Shown piece after piece: positions 24,490-33,565 of a stretch of DNA of 64,000 nt. Source of the DNA: Microvirga puerhi (GTDB lineage Bacteria > Pseudomonadota > Alphaproteobacteria > Rhizobiales > Beijerinckiaceae); contig NZ_JAIRBM010000005.1 in NCBI RefSeq assembly GCF_020089865.1, forward strand, positions 250,126-314,125, written 5' to 3'. Position 1 is the first letter of the stretch. The number at the start of each line of letters is the position of its first letter. The translations under genes and the position numbers were made by a program. Under the pieces are notes generated by a model that had not been told where the DNA came from, did no database searches, and worked only from the letters and a program-made list of their open reading frames with translations.

Positions 24490-26211
24490 ATGACGACTAT
24501 CACTTCAAACCTCATGACCACCGCCGATTTCGATCACGGCTACGACGTTGCCGAACTCGATCCCGTCACCATTGCTTCCGGCGTCACGGTCTCGGCCGGC
24601 GGTGCCAACGCGGCGGGCATTCATGGCGCTGCGGCGGGACAGGTGACACTGAACGCCAACGCTCTCGTCGTCAGCGGTCTCTCGGATGCCATTTCGTTCG
24701 ACGGGGCCGGATACATCACCCTGAATGCCGGCAGCACTGCAATTGCCCATCGCTACGGTGTCTTCTTCACGGGAAGTGACAACACGTTGCAGAACTTTGG
24801 TGCGGTCCTGAGTGAGACGACTGCAGTCCGAGCCAACGGGTCATCACAGATCATCAATGAGGGCTCGCTCACCGGCGCGAACGGCCACGGCGTATGGATC
24901 GATGGAAGCGGCGTCCTCCTGAGCAACAGCGGCACCATCGAGGGTAGTCAAACGGGCGTCTTCGTCGGCGCGACGACAGGCTTTGCATCGATCACGAACA
25001 ACGGGACCATCCTCGGCGGAACCCAGGGGGCGCTCCAGGTTTCCAATGGCACCGTCGCCGTCTCACTCGACAACAATGGCAGCATCGTCGGCAACGTCAT
25101 TTTCTCCGGCGGCAATGACTTCTACGACGGGCGCGGCGGACATGTGGACGGGCTGATCGCGCTTGGGGCAGGGAGTGACCGCGCCTATGGCAGCACCGGG
25201 ATCGACACCTATCGCGGCGGCGCCGGCAACGACACCATCGACGGCGGTGGCGGGAACGACATTGCGCTTTATTCCGGCTCCCGCGCCGACTACGACCTGA
25301 CCACCGCCAATGGCGTCACCACCATCGCGCACAAGAACAACGGCGCCGACGGCACCGACACCTTGAGCCATGTGCGCTTTGCCAAGTTCGAGGGCGATAA
25401 CACCACGGTCACGCTTTACAACACCGCCCCCGACAGCGTGCGGCTGACCACCGGCAGCGTCGCCGAGACCGCACTGGTCAATACGGCGGTCGCGTCGGTT
25501 GCCGCCCATGACGCAGAGGGCGATGCCCTGACCTATACGCTGATCGATCCCACCGGCACCTTCCGGCTCGACGGAACCAGCCTGATTCTCAATCGTGTCC
25601 TCGACTACGAGACCCAGGCGCATCAGATCGCCGTCAGCGTGACGGCCAAGGATGCCTATGGCGGCACGACCACCCAGAGCCTGACGCTGGATGTGCTCAA
25701 CATGGTTGAGACCAATCCCCTGACTTTGATCGGCACAACCCTAGCCGACAGCCTCACCGGCGAGGCCGGCAATGATGTGATCAAAGGGCTTGCCGGCAAC
25801 GACACGCTCAAGGGCGAAGCGGGCAACGACAAGATCTATGGCGGGCTGGGCAACGACCTGTTGACTGGCGGCGCGGGCCAGGACGTGTTCGTGTTCGACG
25901 CCAAGCTTGCCCGGACCAATGCCCTCAACAAGAAGCAGAACCTGGACAAGATCACCGACTTCTCGGTCAAGGACGATACGATTCAGCTGGCCAAGGGCGT
26001 GTTCAGCAAGATCGCCAAGAAGGGTGTTCTCGCCAAGGCTGCGTTCTACGCAGGCGTGAAGGCACATGATGCCGACGATCGGATCGTCTACAACAAGAAG
26101 ACCGGCGCGCTCTCTTACGATGCCGACGGCAATGGAGCGAAGGAGGCGATCCAGATCGCCATGCTGACCAAGAACCTTAAAATAACCGAAAAGGACTTCT
26201 TCGTCATTTGA
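24490..26211 (+). CDS. RTX exoprotein 3 with beta-helix-like and cadherin-like regions
   Basis: This 573-residue predicted type I-secreted protein has no Sec signal. Residues ~30-215 contain repeated N/G-rich strands such as LSNSGTIEG and ITNNGTILGG, like a beta-helix adhesin. Residues ~240-260 hold one RTX block. Residues ~310-410 look cadherin-like (AHDAEGDALTYTLIDP, DYETQAHQIAVSVTAKD). Residues ~415-470 hold further RTX nonapeptides, and the C-terminus resembles the serralysin end domain (GQDVFVFDAKL, DKITDFSVKDDTIQLAKGVF). It is unrelated to the shared module of the two other RTX proteins. A surface or matrix role is inferred. Confidence 0.85.
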   Translation: MTTITSNLMTTADFDHGYDVAELDPVTIASGVTVSAGGANAAGIHGAAAGQVTLNANALVVSGLSDAISFDGAGYITLNAGSTAIAHRYGVFFTGSDNTLQNFGAVLSETTAVRANGSSQIINEGSLTGANGHGVWIDGSGVLLSNSGTIEGSQTGVFVGATTGFASITNNGTILGGTQGALQVSNGTVAVSLDNNGSIVGNVIFSGGNDFYDGRGGHVDGLIALGAGSDRAYGSTGIDTYRGGAGNDTIDGGGGNDIALYSGSRADYDLTTANGVTTIAHKNNGADGTDTLSHVRFAKFEGDNTTVTLYNTAPDSVRLTTGSVAETALVNTAVASVAAHDAEGDALTYTLIDPTGTFRLDGTSLILNRVLDYETQAHQIAVSVTAKDAYGGTTTQSLTLDVLNMVETNPLTLIGTTLADSLTGEAGNDVIKGLAGNDTLKGEAGNDKIYGGLGNDLLTGGAGQDVFVFDAKLARTNALNKKQNLDKITDFSVKDDTIQLAKGVFSKIAKKGVLAKAAFYAGVKAHDADDRIVYNKKTGALSYDADGNGAKEAIQIAMLTKNLKITEKDFFVI

Positions 26212-26237
26212 AGAAGGGCTTCCGGATTTCGTCCTCC

Positions 26238-26262
26238 CAGATCTCGGAACATCCGAGATCTG
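26238..26262 (+). terminator. Hairpin after RTX gene 3
   Basis: CAGATCTCGG and CCGAGATCTG are perfectly complementary around AACAT, 26 bases past the stop. There is no strong T tract, so termination is likely but not certain. Confidence 0.6.
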
Positions 26263-26405
26263 CTCATTGAATATGCATCTCCGAGCCGCCGATTCTCGCC
26301 GCGGTGAGAGCTGTGGTGAGGGTAACCCTCCGAGTGTTCAGCTCCTTCCCGCGCTTTGAACGTTGCAGGTTTCTTTCTGACGATCTTTTTCGTTGTTTCC
26401 GTTGG

Positions 26406-27458
26406 TCAGGCGCCCTTGAGCAGGGTTTGACGCGGCGTCGCGCCGAAGGTGCGTCTGTAGGCCGTCCCGAACTCGCCCATGTGGGTGAAGCCACATGCAA
26501 ACGCGATCTCGGCCACGGTCGACACTGTTGGATCTGCGACCCGCAGGGTGTGATGCGCTTTCTGCAGCCGGACAGAGCGCAGGAATGCCATTGGCGTCAT
26601 GCCGCGGAAATTCTGGAAGCCGTTCTGCAGGCTGCGGGCGCTGATTCCCGCATGGCTGGCGATGTCGGCAAGAGACAATGGCTCGGCAAAGTATGCCTCG
26701 ATATAGGCTTCCGCCCGCTTCACGTAGAAGGGTACAGCGGCAGGTTGAGGCTGGAGCAAGGCTTCGGAATAGTTGTGGCGATGTCCGAGGAGAAAGCTTG
26801 TGAAGAGCAAATGCTCGAGATGCTGCCAAGCGGCTGGCACATATCTGATGGGAGAATCCGGATAGCTGAGTTCCGCAGATGCATGCTGCACGGTCCGGAG
26901 CCAACTGTGCCCAGATCCAGTGCCTAAAGGAACACAGGTCTCCAGATTGAGACGCTTATCAAGATCTCGCCCGAGCAGCTTCGCGCAGTGTTCCGACAGC
27001 CGTTGACGGTCCATGAAGAGAGCGCGGGCGTCGCAATCCTCCGAGAATTGTAGCGTATGTGTTGGTCCAGCCGAAAAGACCAGGCCTTGCACTTCCGAGA
27101 TCGCAAATTCGTCCCGCCCGCTGCGCAGCTGGGCATTTCCTTTGGAGGCCATGACGAAAGCGATGTTGTTGTGGCGGTCGTCAACGTCTTGAGGGGGGAA
27201 ATCAATGGACAACTTTTGTCCGAAGTGGACGCCGAAGAAACCGAGTTCCTGCGTTCCATGAAACTGAAATGCGCTGTCGAGTTCTCCCATCCGGGTCATC
27301 GGGACGAGCCGCTGTGCCGAGACGAACTGACTCAACATCTCTTCGAGTTCGTCGATCTGGCTAGTCGTGCGATGATGATCCACAATGAACTTGTGGGTTC
27401 GATCCGGTACAGGCTGGAGAGAATCCTGGCTCTCTCCTGGGGCAATCGTCCTGTCCAT
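26406..27458 (-). CDS. AraC-family transcriptional regulator
   Basis: This 350-residue regulator has an N-terminal cupin-like sensing domain (residues ~60-180) and a C-terminal double helix-turn-helix. The DNA-binding part shows PLSLADIASHAGISARSLQ near residue 250 and VAEIAFACGFTHMGEFGTAYR near residue 320. ATG 27458 is used; GTG 27479 is an in-frame alternative and neither has a clear ribosome site. It resembles regulators of aromatic or stress responses, but the ligand and targets are unknown. A 17-base palindrome at 27612 could be an autoregulatory site. Confidence 0.88.
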   Translation of the reverse strand: MDRTIAPGESQDSLQPVPDRTHKFIVDHHRTTSQIDELEEMLSQFVSAQRLVPMTRMGELDSAFQFHGTQELGFFGVHFGQKLSIDFPPQDVDDRHNNIAFVMASKGNAQLRSGRDEFAISEVQGLVFSAGPTHTLQFSEDCDARALFMDRQRLSEHCAKLLGRDLDKRLNLETCVPLGTGSGHSWLRTVQHASAELSYPDSPIRYVPAAWQHLEHLLFTSFLLGHRHNYSEALLQPQPAAVPFYVKRAEAYIEAYFAEPLSLADIASHAGISARSLQNGFQNFRGMTPMAFLRSVRLQKAHHTLRVADPTVSTVAEIAFACGFTHMGEFGTAYRRTFGATPRQTLLKGA

Positions 27459-27557
27459 GGCGCAACCCGACAAACACACTAAGCTTGCATGAAGGATATA
27501 CCGTTGTCCATTGGAGCTCCTTCAACACGCATCGAAGGCTTCTTTCTTTGCTAGGCC

Positions 27558-27598
27558 GCACTTTTGACGATGAACCGGAGCTACTTCACTAAAAATGT
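27558..27598. repeat. Stem-loop repeat, CCGGxxCCAC-loop family, degenerate copy
   Basis: The loop CCGGAGCTAC (27575-27584) is flanked by TGAA and TTCA, with outer GCACTTTT and AAAAATGT arms. It matches the copy at 28677 in layout but its stem is partly decayed. It lies in the gap upstream of the AraC gene. Confidence 0.6.
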
Positions 27599-27611
27599 TT
27601 TGGCCGAGATA

Positions 27612-27628
27612 ACGTGAATGGTTCACGT
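27612..27628. promoter_or_regulatory. 17-base palindrome upstream of the AraC gene
   Basis: ACGTGAA-TGG-TTCACGT is a perfect inverted repeat about 155 bases upstream of the regulator start and 105 bases past the end of the dehydrogenase gene. It may be a binding site for a dimeric protein. Confidence 0.35.
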
Positions 27629-27733
27629 GCAAAAGAATCGGCCTGAAGCATTGCACTGCAGGTGATTTTCAGTTGTGAGCGGGGCTGAGGCCGGCAGACA
27701 TTTGCGCAATAGCTGGCCCCACCGCGAGACATC

Positions 27734-28600
27734 TCACCGCTCGAGCCTCGAGATCAGGCTCGACGTGTCCCAACGGTTGCCGCCTTTCGCCTGCACTTCG
27801 GCATAGAACTGATCGACCAGAGCGGTCACCGGCAGGCTGGCGCCGTTCTTGCGCGCTTCCGCCAGAACGATGGCGAGGTCCTTGCGCATCCAGTCGACGG
27901 CGAATCCGAAATCGAACTTGCCCTGGTTCATGGTCTTGCCGCGGTTCTCCATCTGCCAGGAGCCGGCGGCACCCTTGGAAATCACGTCGAGCACGGCCTC
28001 GATGTCGAGGCCGGCACGCTTGCCGAAATGAATGCCCTCGGACAGCCCCTGAACGAGGCCGGCGATGCAGATCTGATTGATCATCTTGGTGAGCTGGCCT
28101 GCTCCCGCGGGGCCCATCAGCCGGCAGGCGCGGGCGAAGCTCATGATGACCGGCTCGGCCTTTGCGTAGGCTTCCGCGTCGCCGCCGCACATCACCGTCA
28201 GCACGCCGTTCTCGGCGCCCGCCTGTCCGCCCGAAACCGGGGCGTCGACGAAGGCGGCGCCCTTCGTCTTGGCTTCCTGATAGAGCTCGCGCGCCACTTC
28301 GGCGGAAGCGGTGGTATGGTCGACGAAGATGGTGCCGGGCCGCAAGGCTTGGAAGGCGCCGTCCGGGCCGAGCGTGATCTGACGCAGGTCGTCATCGTTA
28401 CCGACGCAGGCGAACACGATGTCCTGATTTTCCGCCGCCTCACGGGGTGTCCTGGCCGCCCGGCCGCCGTTCTCGGAGACCCACTTGTCGGCCTTCGCAG
28501 CGGTGCGATTATAGACCGTTACCTCGTGTCCCTTGGCCTTCAGGTGCTTTGCCATGGGATAGCCCATGACCCCGAGACCGATGAAACTGACCTTCGCCAT
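27734..28600 (-). CDS. 3-hydroxyisobutyrate dehydrogenase-family oxidoreductase
   Basis: This NAD(P)-dependent beta-hydroxyacid dehydrogenase has 288 residues. The N-terminal nucleotide motif FIGLGVMGYPMAKHL starts near residue 5. FVDAPVSGGQAGAENG near residue 115 binds substrate, and the catalytic lysine is in GAGQLTKMINQ near residue 170. Sequence alone does not separate 3-hydroxyisobutyrate dehydrogenase, tartronate semialdehyde reductase and glyoxylate/succinate-semialdehyde reductase. ATG 28600 lies 6 bases after GGGAG. It appears monocistronic. Confidence 0.88.
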   Translation of the reverse strand: MAKVSFIGLGVMGYPMAKHLKAKGHEVTVYNRTAAKADKWVSENGGRAARTPREAAENQDIVFACVGNDDDLRQITLGPDGAFQALRPGTIFVDHTTASAEVARELYQEAKTKGAAFVDAPVSGGQAGAENGVLTVMCGGDAEAYAKAEPVIMSFARACRLMGPAGAGQLTKMINQICIAGLVQGLSEGIHFGKRAGLDIEAVLDVISKGAAGSWQMENRGKTMNQGKFDFGFAVDWMRKDLAIVLAEARKNGASLPVTALVDQFYAEVQAKGGNRWDTSSLISRLER

Positions 28601-28676
28601 CACTTGCTCCCTGAACCGAGGACTCCGGTTCTAGAGGTGTTTCCACGGGCGTGGAATCATCTCTTTTTCATTTGCC

Positions 28677-28718
28677 GCATTTTTGACGGCGAACCGGAAC
28701 CACTTCGCCGAAAAATGC
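28677..28718. repeat. Stem-loop repeat, CCGGxxCCAC-loop family
   Basis: GCATTTTT...CGGCGAA and TTCGCCG...AAAAATGC pair, with a GA bulge, around the 10-base loop CCGGAACCAC (28694-28703). It lies between the dehydrogenase and the binding-protein gene. Confidence 0.75.
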
Positions 28719-28751
28719 TCTATGGAGTGTGCGAAGGCGCGTCAAACAGCA

Positions 28752-29537
28752 CTATTTGATATCGAAGGAAAAATACTTGGTGCGGATGCGGTCGTAGGTG
28801 CCATCGGCGATGACCTGATCGATGGCCTTGTCGAACTGGTCCTTGAGCGCTGTATCATCCTTACGCAGGCCGACCCCGTAGAATTGGCGCTTATAGGGGG
28901 GCGTGCTCGGTGCGGGTCCCACGATCCGGCAGCATTCGCCCTCTCGCGTCTTCAGGAACTCCGACAGGGCGCGCTGTCCGCCGAACACCGCATCGATGCG
29001 TCCGACGAGCAGATCGAGATTGGCTTCCACCGGAGAACTGTACGGAATGATCTCCGAACTCCTGTAGAATTGTTTAAGATAGTCCGCGTGGTCGCTGCGA
29101 TCGGCCGCGCCGATCTTCTTGCCGGCCAGCGCCAGCGGCGTCACGCGCGAGATGGAACTGTCTTTGGGCGCGATGAAGACGGCTGGAATGTGATAATAGG
29201 GCTTGGAGAACATAATGCGCTTCTGGCGCCGTTCCGTGATCTCGAGCGACGACATGATCGCATCGTAGTCGCGGTTCACAAGCCCGCGCATGATCCCGTC
29301 CCACTCGTGTTGGATCAGGGTGCAATTGGCCTTCATGGCCTCGCATAGGGCCTTGCTGAGATCTACCTCGAAACCCTGGAGTTCGTTGTTCTCCATGTAG
29401 TTGAAGGGCGGATAGGCGCCTTCGACGGCAATGCGGATCGACGGCTTTTCCTGCGCCGTCGCGGACAGGCCCGAGGCGAAGAAGATGCAGAGGCCCGCCC
29501 ACGCGGCCAGTCGGCGCCCGAAACTCAACACGTTCAC
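28752..29537 (-). CDS. Amino-acid ABC transporter periplasmic binding protein
   Basis: This 261-residue protein has a signal peptide (residues 1-28, ending ATAQ) and a family 3 solute-binding fold. Typical segments are RIAVEGAYPPFNYMENN, LQGFEVDLSKALCE, WDGIMRGLVNRDYDAIMSS and EITERRQKRIMFSKPYY. The pattern resembles the lysine/arginine/ornithine and histidine binding proteins. No permease or ATPase gene is adjacent, so it is an orphan binding protein or serves a distant transporter. Confidence 0.88.
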   Translation of the reverse strand: MNVLSFGRRLAAWAGLCIFFASGLSATAQEKPSIRIAVEGAYPPFNYMENNELQGFEVDLSKALCEAMKANCTLIQHEWDGIMRGLVNRDYDAIMSSLEITERRQKRIMFSKPYYHIPAVFIAPKDSSISRVTPLALAGKKIGAADRSDHADYLKQFYRSSEIIPYSSPVEANLDLLVGRIDAVFGGQRALSEFLKTREGECCRIVGPAPSTPPYKRQFYGVGLRKDDTALKDQFDKAIDQVIADGTYDRIRTKYFSFDIK

Positions 29538-29637
29538 GATGTTATTGCCTTGAATGTCGTCGCGATATTCCTGGAAGCTGATGAATAGTCAAGAATCCTT
29601 CCCGGCCTATACTGTCGCGGGATAGTATTCTTATGAG

Positions 29638-30672
29638 TTAGCCGCCGGTAAGGCTCATGTGACGAGCCATGGCCGGCCGTGCATGGCGGCGGTCGATCAC
29701 GAAGTCATGCCCCTTGGGCTTGCGGGAGATCGCCTCGGCGATGGCCTGCCGAAGCATAGCGTCGTCGGACGAGGCCCTGGCCGGCCCCCTCAGGTCTGCG
29801 GCATCCTCCTGGCCCAGGCACATGAAGAGCTGTCCCGTGCAGGTTAGCCGGACCCGGTTGCAGCTCTCGCAGAAATTGTGAGTCATCGGGGTAATGAAGC
29901 CAAGCTTGCCGCCGGTTTCGGCGACACGCACGTAGCGGGCGGGACCGCCGGTGCGCTCGTCGATCTCCTCGAGAGAGAAACGCTGCGCAAGCTGTGCCCG
30001 GACGAGGGACAGAGGCAGAAACTGGTCGATCCGCTGGCCGTCGATCTCGCCGAGCGGCATGACCTCGATCAGAGTCAGGTCCATGCCCCGTCCATGAGCC
30101 CAGGTGAGAAGCGTCGCGATCTCGTCCTCGTTGACGCCCTTCAGGGCGACGGTGTTGATCTTGATCTTCAGTCCGGCCCGTTGGGCCGCGTCGAGGCCCT
30201 CCTGCACCTTCGCGAGATCGCCCCAACGAGTGATGCGATGGAATTTCTCCGGATCGAGGGTATCGATGGAGACATTGATGCGTCTGACACCGCAGGCGGC
30301 GAGCTCCTCCGCGTAGCGGGAGAGCTGCGATCCGTTCGTGGTGAGCGTGAGTTCATCGAGGGCGCCGGAGTCGAGATGTCGCGACAGGGAGCGGAACAAA
30401 CTCATGATGTCCCGCCGCACCAGGGGCTCGCCACCCGTAATGCGCAGCTTGCGCACGCCGTTGGAGACGAAGACGGAGCAGATCCGGTCAAGCTCTTCGA
30501 GAGTCAAAAGATCCCGCTTCGGCAGGAACGTCATGTTCTCGGACATGCAATAGACGCAGCGGAAGTCGCACCGGTCCGTCACCGACACCCTCAGATAGGT
30601 GATACCCCGGCCGAAGGGGTCGACCAGCGGGCGGAACGCGGAGGGGAGGGGCTCTGTCTTGCTTTCCGGCAT
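29638..30672 (-). CDS. moaA: GTP 3',8-cyclase MoaA
   Basis: MoaA is a radical SAM enzyme that starts molybdenum cofactor synthesis by rearranging GTP. The 344-residue product has the N-terminal cluster motif [10 protein letters not shown] near residue 33. The C-terminal cluster cysteines are in [14 protein letters not shown] near residue 270, and the protein ends in the conserved GG. The cofactor it leads to is needed by the XdhAB enzyme in this window. It is divergent from the DUF971 gene. Confidence 0.96.
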   Translation of the reverse strand: MPESKTEPLPSAFRPLVDPFGRGITYLRVSVTDRCDFRCVYCMSENMTFLPKRDLLTLEELDRICSVFVSNGVRKLRITGGEPLVRRDIMSLFRSLSRHLDSGALDELTLTTNGSQLSRYAEELAACGVRRINVSIDTLDPEKFHRITRWGDLAKVQEGLDAAQRAGLKIKINTVALKGVNEDEIATLLTWAHGRGMDLTLIEVMPLGEIDGQRIDQFLPLSLVRAQLAQRFSLEEIDERTGGPARYVRVAETGGKLGFITPMTHNFCESCNRVRLTCTGQLFMCLGQEDAADLRGPARASSDDAMLRQAIAEAISRKPKGHDFVIDRRHARPAMARHMSLTGG

Positions 30673-30787
30673 ATGATGCCGTTCCTTTGCGGTTCTCGCG
30701 GCGGACTGCCTCTAGGGTAGTTCTTGCCTTCACGGTAGTTATCAAGCAGCTAGCGTCAATTCACAAAGCAGGCAAATGAGGCGGAAC

Positions 30788-31150
30788 ATGGCATCGGAAC
30801 GGTGGCCGACGGAGCTGCGCCTCGCGCAGGACAAGCGCAGCCTGCGGATCATGTTCGACGACGGCACGAATTTCGACCTTCCGGCCGAATATCTGCGGAT
30901 ATCGAGCCCATCTGCGGAAGTGCAGGGACATAGTCCGGCCGAGCGGAAGACCGTTGCCGGCAAGCGCAATGTGGAGATCATCGGTGTCGAGCCGATCGGC
31001 AATTATGCCGTCAAGCTGACCTTCGACGATATGCACGATACCGGTATCTATGGCTGGGACTATCTCTACGAACTCGGGAGCGAGCAGGAACAGCGACTTG
31101 CCGCCTATCTCGATGAACTTGCGGCGAAAGGGCTGTCGCGGGATCGCTAG
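30788..31150 (+). CDS. DUF971 (GBBH-like N-terminal domain) protein
   Basis: This 120-residue protein covers the domain found at the N-terminus of gamma-butyrobetaine hydroxylases and as a stand-alone protein in bacteria. It has WPTELRLAQDKRSLRIMFDDG, the LRISSPSAEVQGH segment and GNYAVKLTFDD then TGIYGWDYLYELG. I prefer ATG 30788, six bases after GAGG; ATG 30776 is an in-frame alternative. Some relatives are linked to Fe-S or Mrp proteins. The function is unproven. It is divergent from moaA. Confidence 0.85.
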   Translation: MASERWPTELRLAQDKRSLRIMFDDGTNFDLPAEYLRISSPSAEVQGHSPAERKTVAGKRNVEIIGVEPIGNYAVKLTFDDMHDTGIYGWDYLYELGSEQEQRLAAYLDELAAKGLSRDR

Positions 31151-31199
31151 AATACGTCGTGAGGCGCACTGTCACCTGCGCCTCACGATGATTATCGGT

Positions 31200-31784
31200 T
31201 TATCGCTGCACGACGACCCGGGCGCCGACCTTGGCGCGGCTGTAGAGGTCGATCACGTCCTCGTTGGTCATACGGATGCAGCCGGAAGAGACGGCCTCGC
31301 CGATGGTCTCCGGCTCGTTCGAGCCGTGAATTCGGTACATCGTGCCGCCGATATAGAGAGCGCGGGCACCGAGAGGATTGTCAGGTCCGCCGACCATGTA
31401 ATGGGGCAGGTCGGGGCGGCGCTTGAGCATTTCCCGCGGCGGGCGCCAATCCGGCCATTCGCGCTTCATGGTGACCGCGTGGCTGCCGGCCCAGGTGAAG
31501 CCGGGGCGGCCGACGCCGATGCCGTAGCGAAGAGCTCTGCCGTCGCCCAGAACGAAATAAAGCCGGCGCTCGCCCGTCGAGACGATGATGGTGCCGGGAG
31601 CGTAGCGGCCGTCGAAAGCTACGATCTCGCGGGGAATCGGGGATGCCTGCGCGTTCAGCGCTTCTCCAGGCGTATAGAGGGGCTGACGGGTCAGCGGATC
31701 GATTGCGGTGAAAGCTGCGGCCGGCGTCGCAAGAGCGGCGAAGGCACAAGCAAGCCCAAGCAGGGCAGCGCGGGTGCGTCCCAT
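31200..31784 (-). CDS. L,D-transpeptidase (YkuD domain)
   Basis: This 194-residue envelope enzyme makes 3-3 peptidoglycan cross-links or attaches proteins to peptidoglycan. It has a signal peptide (residues 1-24). The YkuD catalytic motif is complete: HGSNEPETIG near residue 155 and SSGCIRM with the nucleophilic Cys near residue 168. The preceding TIIVSTGERRLYFVLGDG strand is typical. It is small and lacks LysM or other wall-binding domains. It appears monocistronic. Confidence 0.94.
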   Translation of the reverse strand: MGRTRAALLGLACAFAALATPAAAFTAIDPLTRQPLYTPGEALNAQASPIPREIVAFDGRYAPGTIIVSTGERRLYFVLGDGRALRYGIGVGRPGFTWAGSHAVTMKREWPDWRPPREMLKRRPDLPHYMVGGPDNPLGARALYIGGTMYRIHGSNEPETIGEAVSSGCIRMTNEDVIDLYSRAKVGARVVVQR

Positions 31785-31987
31785 ATTTGCCTCGAATTGA
31801 ACATGTATGAAGCGGGTTGGTGAAGTCTCAACGCAATGGCCGCGTTTCGGATCCGTGGGATAACAAAGGTTCGGCAGTAAATCACCGGAGCCATTGCCTC
31901 ATTCTCGCCATATCCTAACCGGGAAGTTAAAGCCCTGCTGACACAGTCGGCATGCGAGAAATGTCATGGCTGGGGCGTTGGAACCGC

Positions 31988-32016
31988 TTGACGCCAGGGG
32001 CTTAACGACTTTAGAA
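31988..32016 (+). promoter_or_regulatory. Sigma-70-type promoter of tRNA-Val
   Basis: TTGACG (31988-31993) and TTAGAA (32011-32016) are separated by exactly 17 bases, and the tRNA begins 12 bases further on. Spacing and position fit a housekeeping promoter. Confidence 0.65.
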
Positions 32017-32027
32017 GGCCCTGGTCA

Positions 32028-32102
32028 GGGCGCGTAGCTCAGCGGGAGAGCATTCGCTTCACACGCGAAGGGTCACAGGTTCAATCCCTGTCGCGCCCAC
32101 CA
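32028..32102 (+). tRNA. tRNA-Val (anticodon CAC)
   Basis: The 75-base sequence folds as a full cloverleaf. The acceptor stem GGGCGCG pairs with CGCGCCC, followed by discriminator A and an encoded CCA. The anticodon stem TTCGC/GCGAA holds the loop TTCACAC, giving anticodon CAC for the Val codon GUG. The T-arm CAGGTTCAATCCCTG is standard. Confidence 0.97.
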
Positions 32103-32160
32103 TTTCTTCCTGATAGTCGATCTTCACAATTTTGTGTATGGCCGCTGGTCGTCGCATGCC

Positions 32161-32874
32161 TCAGGCGGCTGCGAGACGAACCAGGGTCGCGACCGCGTCG
32201 AACAGCTCGTCAAAGTGGCCGATGACCAGATCCGGATTGAGCCGCTTTACCGGCACGTCGGTGTAACCGAACGGCACTGCGATGGATGGAATGCGGGCTG
32301 CCTGCGCCGTGACGATGTCGGTGCGCGAGTCGCCGACCATCACGGCCCGGTGGGGATTGCCCCCGGCCTTTTCGATCGTCAGCGTCAGGTGGCGTGGATC
32401 GGGCTTGAACACCGGAAAGGTATCGCGTCCGCAATTCGCCGCGAAGCGATGGGCAATCCCGAGAGCCTCAAGCAGCCGGACCGAGTGGTCCTCATACTTG
32501 TTGGTGCAGACGGCAAGAACGAAGCCGGCATTCTGCAGCCGCGCCAGGGCCTCCTCGGCCCCAGGATACAGCCGCGTCTTGATGCAGATATTGTCCCGGT
32601 AGTGGATCATGAATTGCTGGAACAGGTCGTCGAGACGATCCGGCGTCAGTTCCTTGCCGCTCTCCTCGAAGCCGCGCTGGAGAAGCGCCCGGGCGCCGAC
32701 TCCCACCAGGTCCCGCGCCTTGCGGACAGGGAGGGTCGGTAGGCCTTCCGCTTCCAAAATCGCGTTCAGGGTTCCGACGAGATCGCCAGCAGTGTCGGCC
32801 AGGGTGCCATCGAGATCGAACACGACGATGGGTGGGGCGACGCGGGGGGCGAGGGACGGGCTATGAATGGCCAT
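32161..32874 (-). CDS. gph: Phosphoglycolate phosphatase
   Basis: This HAD-family phosphatase removes phosphate from 2-phosphoglycolate, a product of DNA repair and oxygenase side reactions. The 237-residue product has motif I VFDLDGTLADT near residue 18, motif II VCTNK near residue 122, the conserved Lys in VFKPDP, and motif IV MVGDSRTDI near residue 180. Length and the cap region fit Gph. It faces the tRNA gene and is divergent from the small secreted protein gene. Confidence 0.9.
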   Translation of the reverse strand: MAIHSPSLAPRVAPPIVVFDLDGTLADTAGDLVGTLNAILEAEGLPTLPVRKARDLVGVGARALLQRGFEESGKELTPDRLDDLFQQFMIHYRDNICIKTRLYPGAEEALARLQNAGFVLAVCTNKYEDHSVRLLEALGIAHRFAANCGRDTFPVFKPDPRHLTLTIEKAGGNPHRAVMVGDSRTDIVTAQAARIPSIAVPFGYTDVPVKRLNPDLVIGHFDELFDAVATLVRLAAA

Positions 32875-32982
32875 GAAGGTCGGCTACCTGCACAGGACAA
32901 GGGAATCAAGCGGGAGGGGATGATATGGTCTTCTGGTTGATTCGTTCTTACCAAGCTCAAGAAGAACAAGAAGGAGTGTTGA

Positions 32983-33438
32983 ATGCGGCATGCTGCATCG
33001 TTGGCATATCTATTTCCGGCTCTGGTGCTGGGAAGCCTCACCGTTCCCGCCTTCGCCGCTCCCTATGATTTCGTGCCCGCGCCCCAGACGGACCTGAACC
33101 GGATCTATCGGATCGACCGTATTACCGGGGAGGTCAGTTCCTGCCAGTACGGCCTCCAGGAAGGCACCATCGGCGTGACCCTCTGCTTCGGGGCCGGCGA
33201 AGGGGCGGGACCGCAGACGCCCGGCGAATACGGTCTCGTCGCGTCGCGTCACGAGCGCGAGGGAGGCGTCTTCCGGGTCAATTACCGGACCGGGGACATG
33301 AGCATCTGCTACGTCTTCGATGAGAAGGTGGTGTGCACCCCCCAGACCAATCCCTCGACCCAGGGCGCCCCGCAATCCGCTCCCGCCGCCACACCCAGCG
33401 TCAGGCCCGGAACGGGCGCATCGCCGCAGCGGCCCTGA
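32983..33438 (+). CDS. Small secreted protein with internal duplication
   Basis: This 151-residue protein has a signal peptide (residues 1-25, ending AFA). Two similar halves follow: YRIDRITGEVSSC...GVTLCF (residues ~43-70) and FRVNYRTGDMSICYVFDEKVVC (residues ~92-113), each with a Cys pair that could form a disulfide. The C-terminus is Pro/Ala/Gln-rich and disordered. I do not recognise the family. It is probably periplasmic. It is divergent from gph. Confidence 0.7.
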   Translation: MRHAASLAYLFPALVLGSLTVPAFAAPYDFVPAPQTDLNRIYRIDRITGEVSSCQYGLQEGTIGVTLCFGAGEGAGPQTPGEYGLVASRHEREGGVFRVNYRTGDMSICYVFDEKVVCTPQTNPSTQGAPQSAPAATPSVRPGTGASPQRP

Positions 33439-33565
33439 ATGGACTTGTGCCGACCCTCAATCCGTTGAAAAGACCCTGAAACAATCTTTCTCCTCGTAGC
33501 TCTGTCGTGCTAGAGGCCAGCCTGACCGGCTTCGCCACGAGGACGATCACCGTTAGGAACCATCA

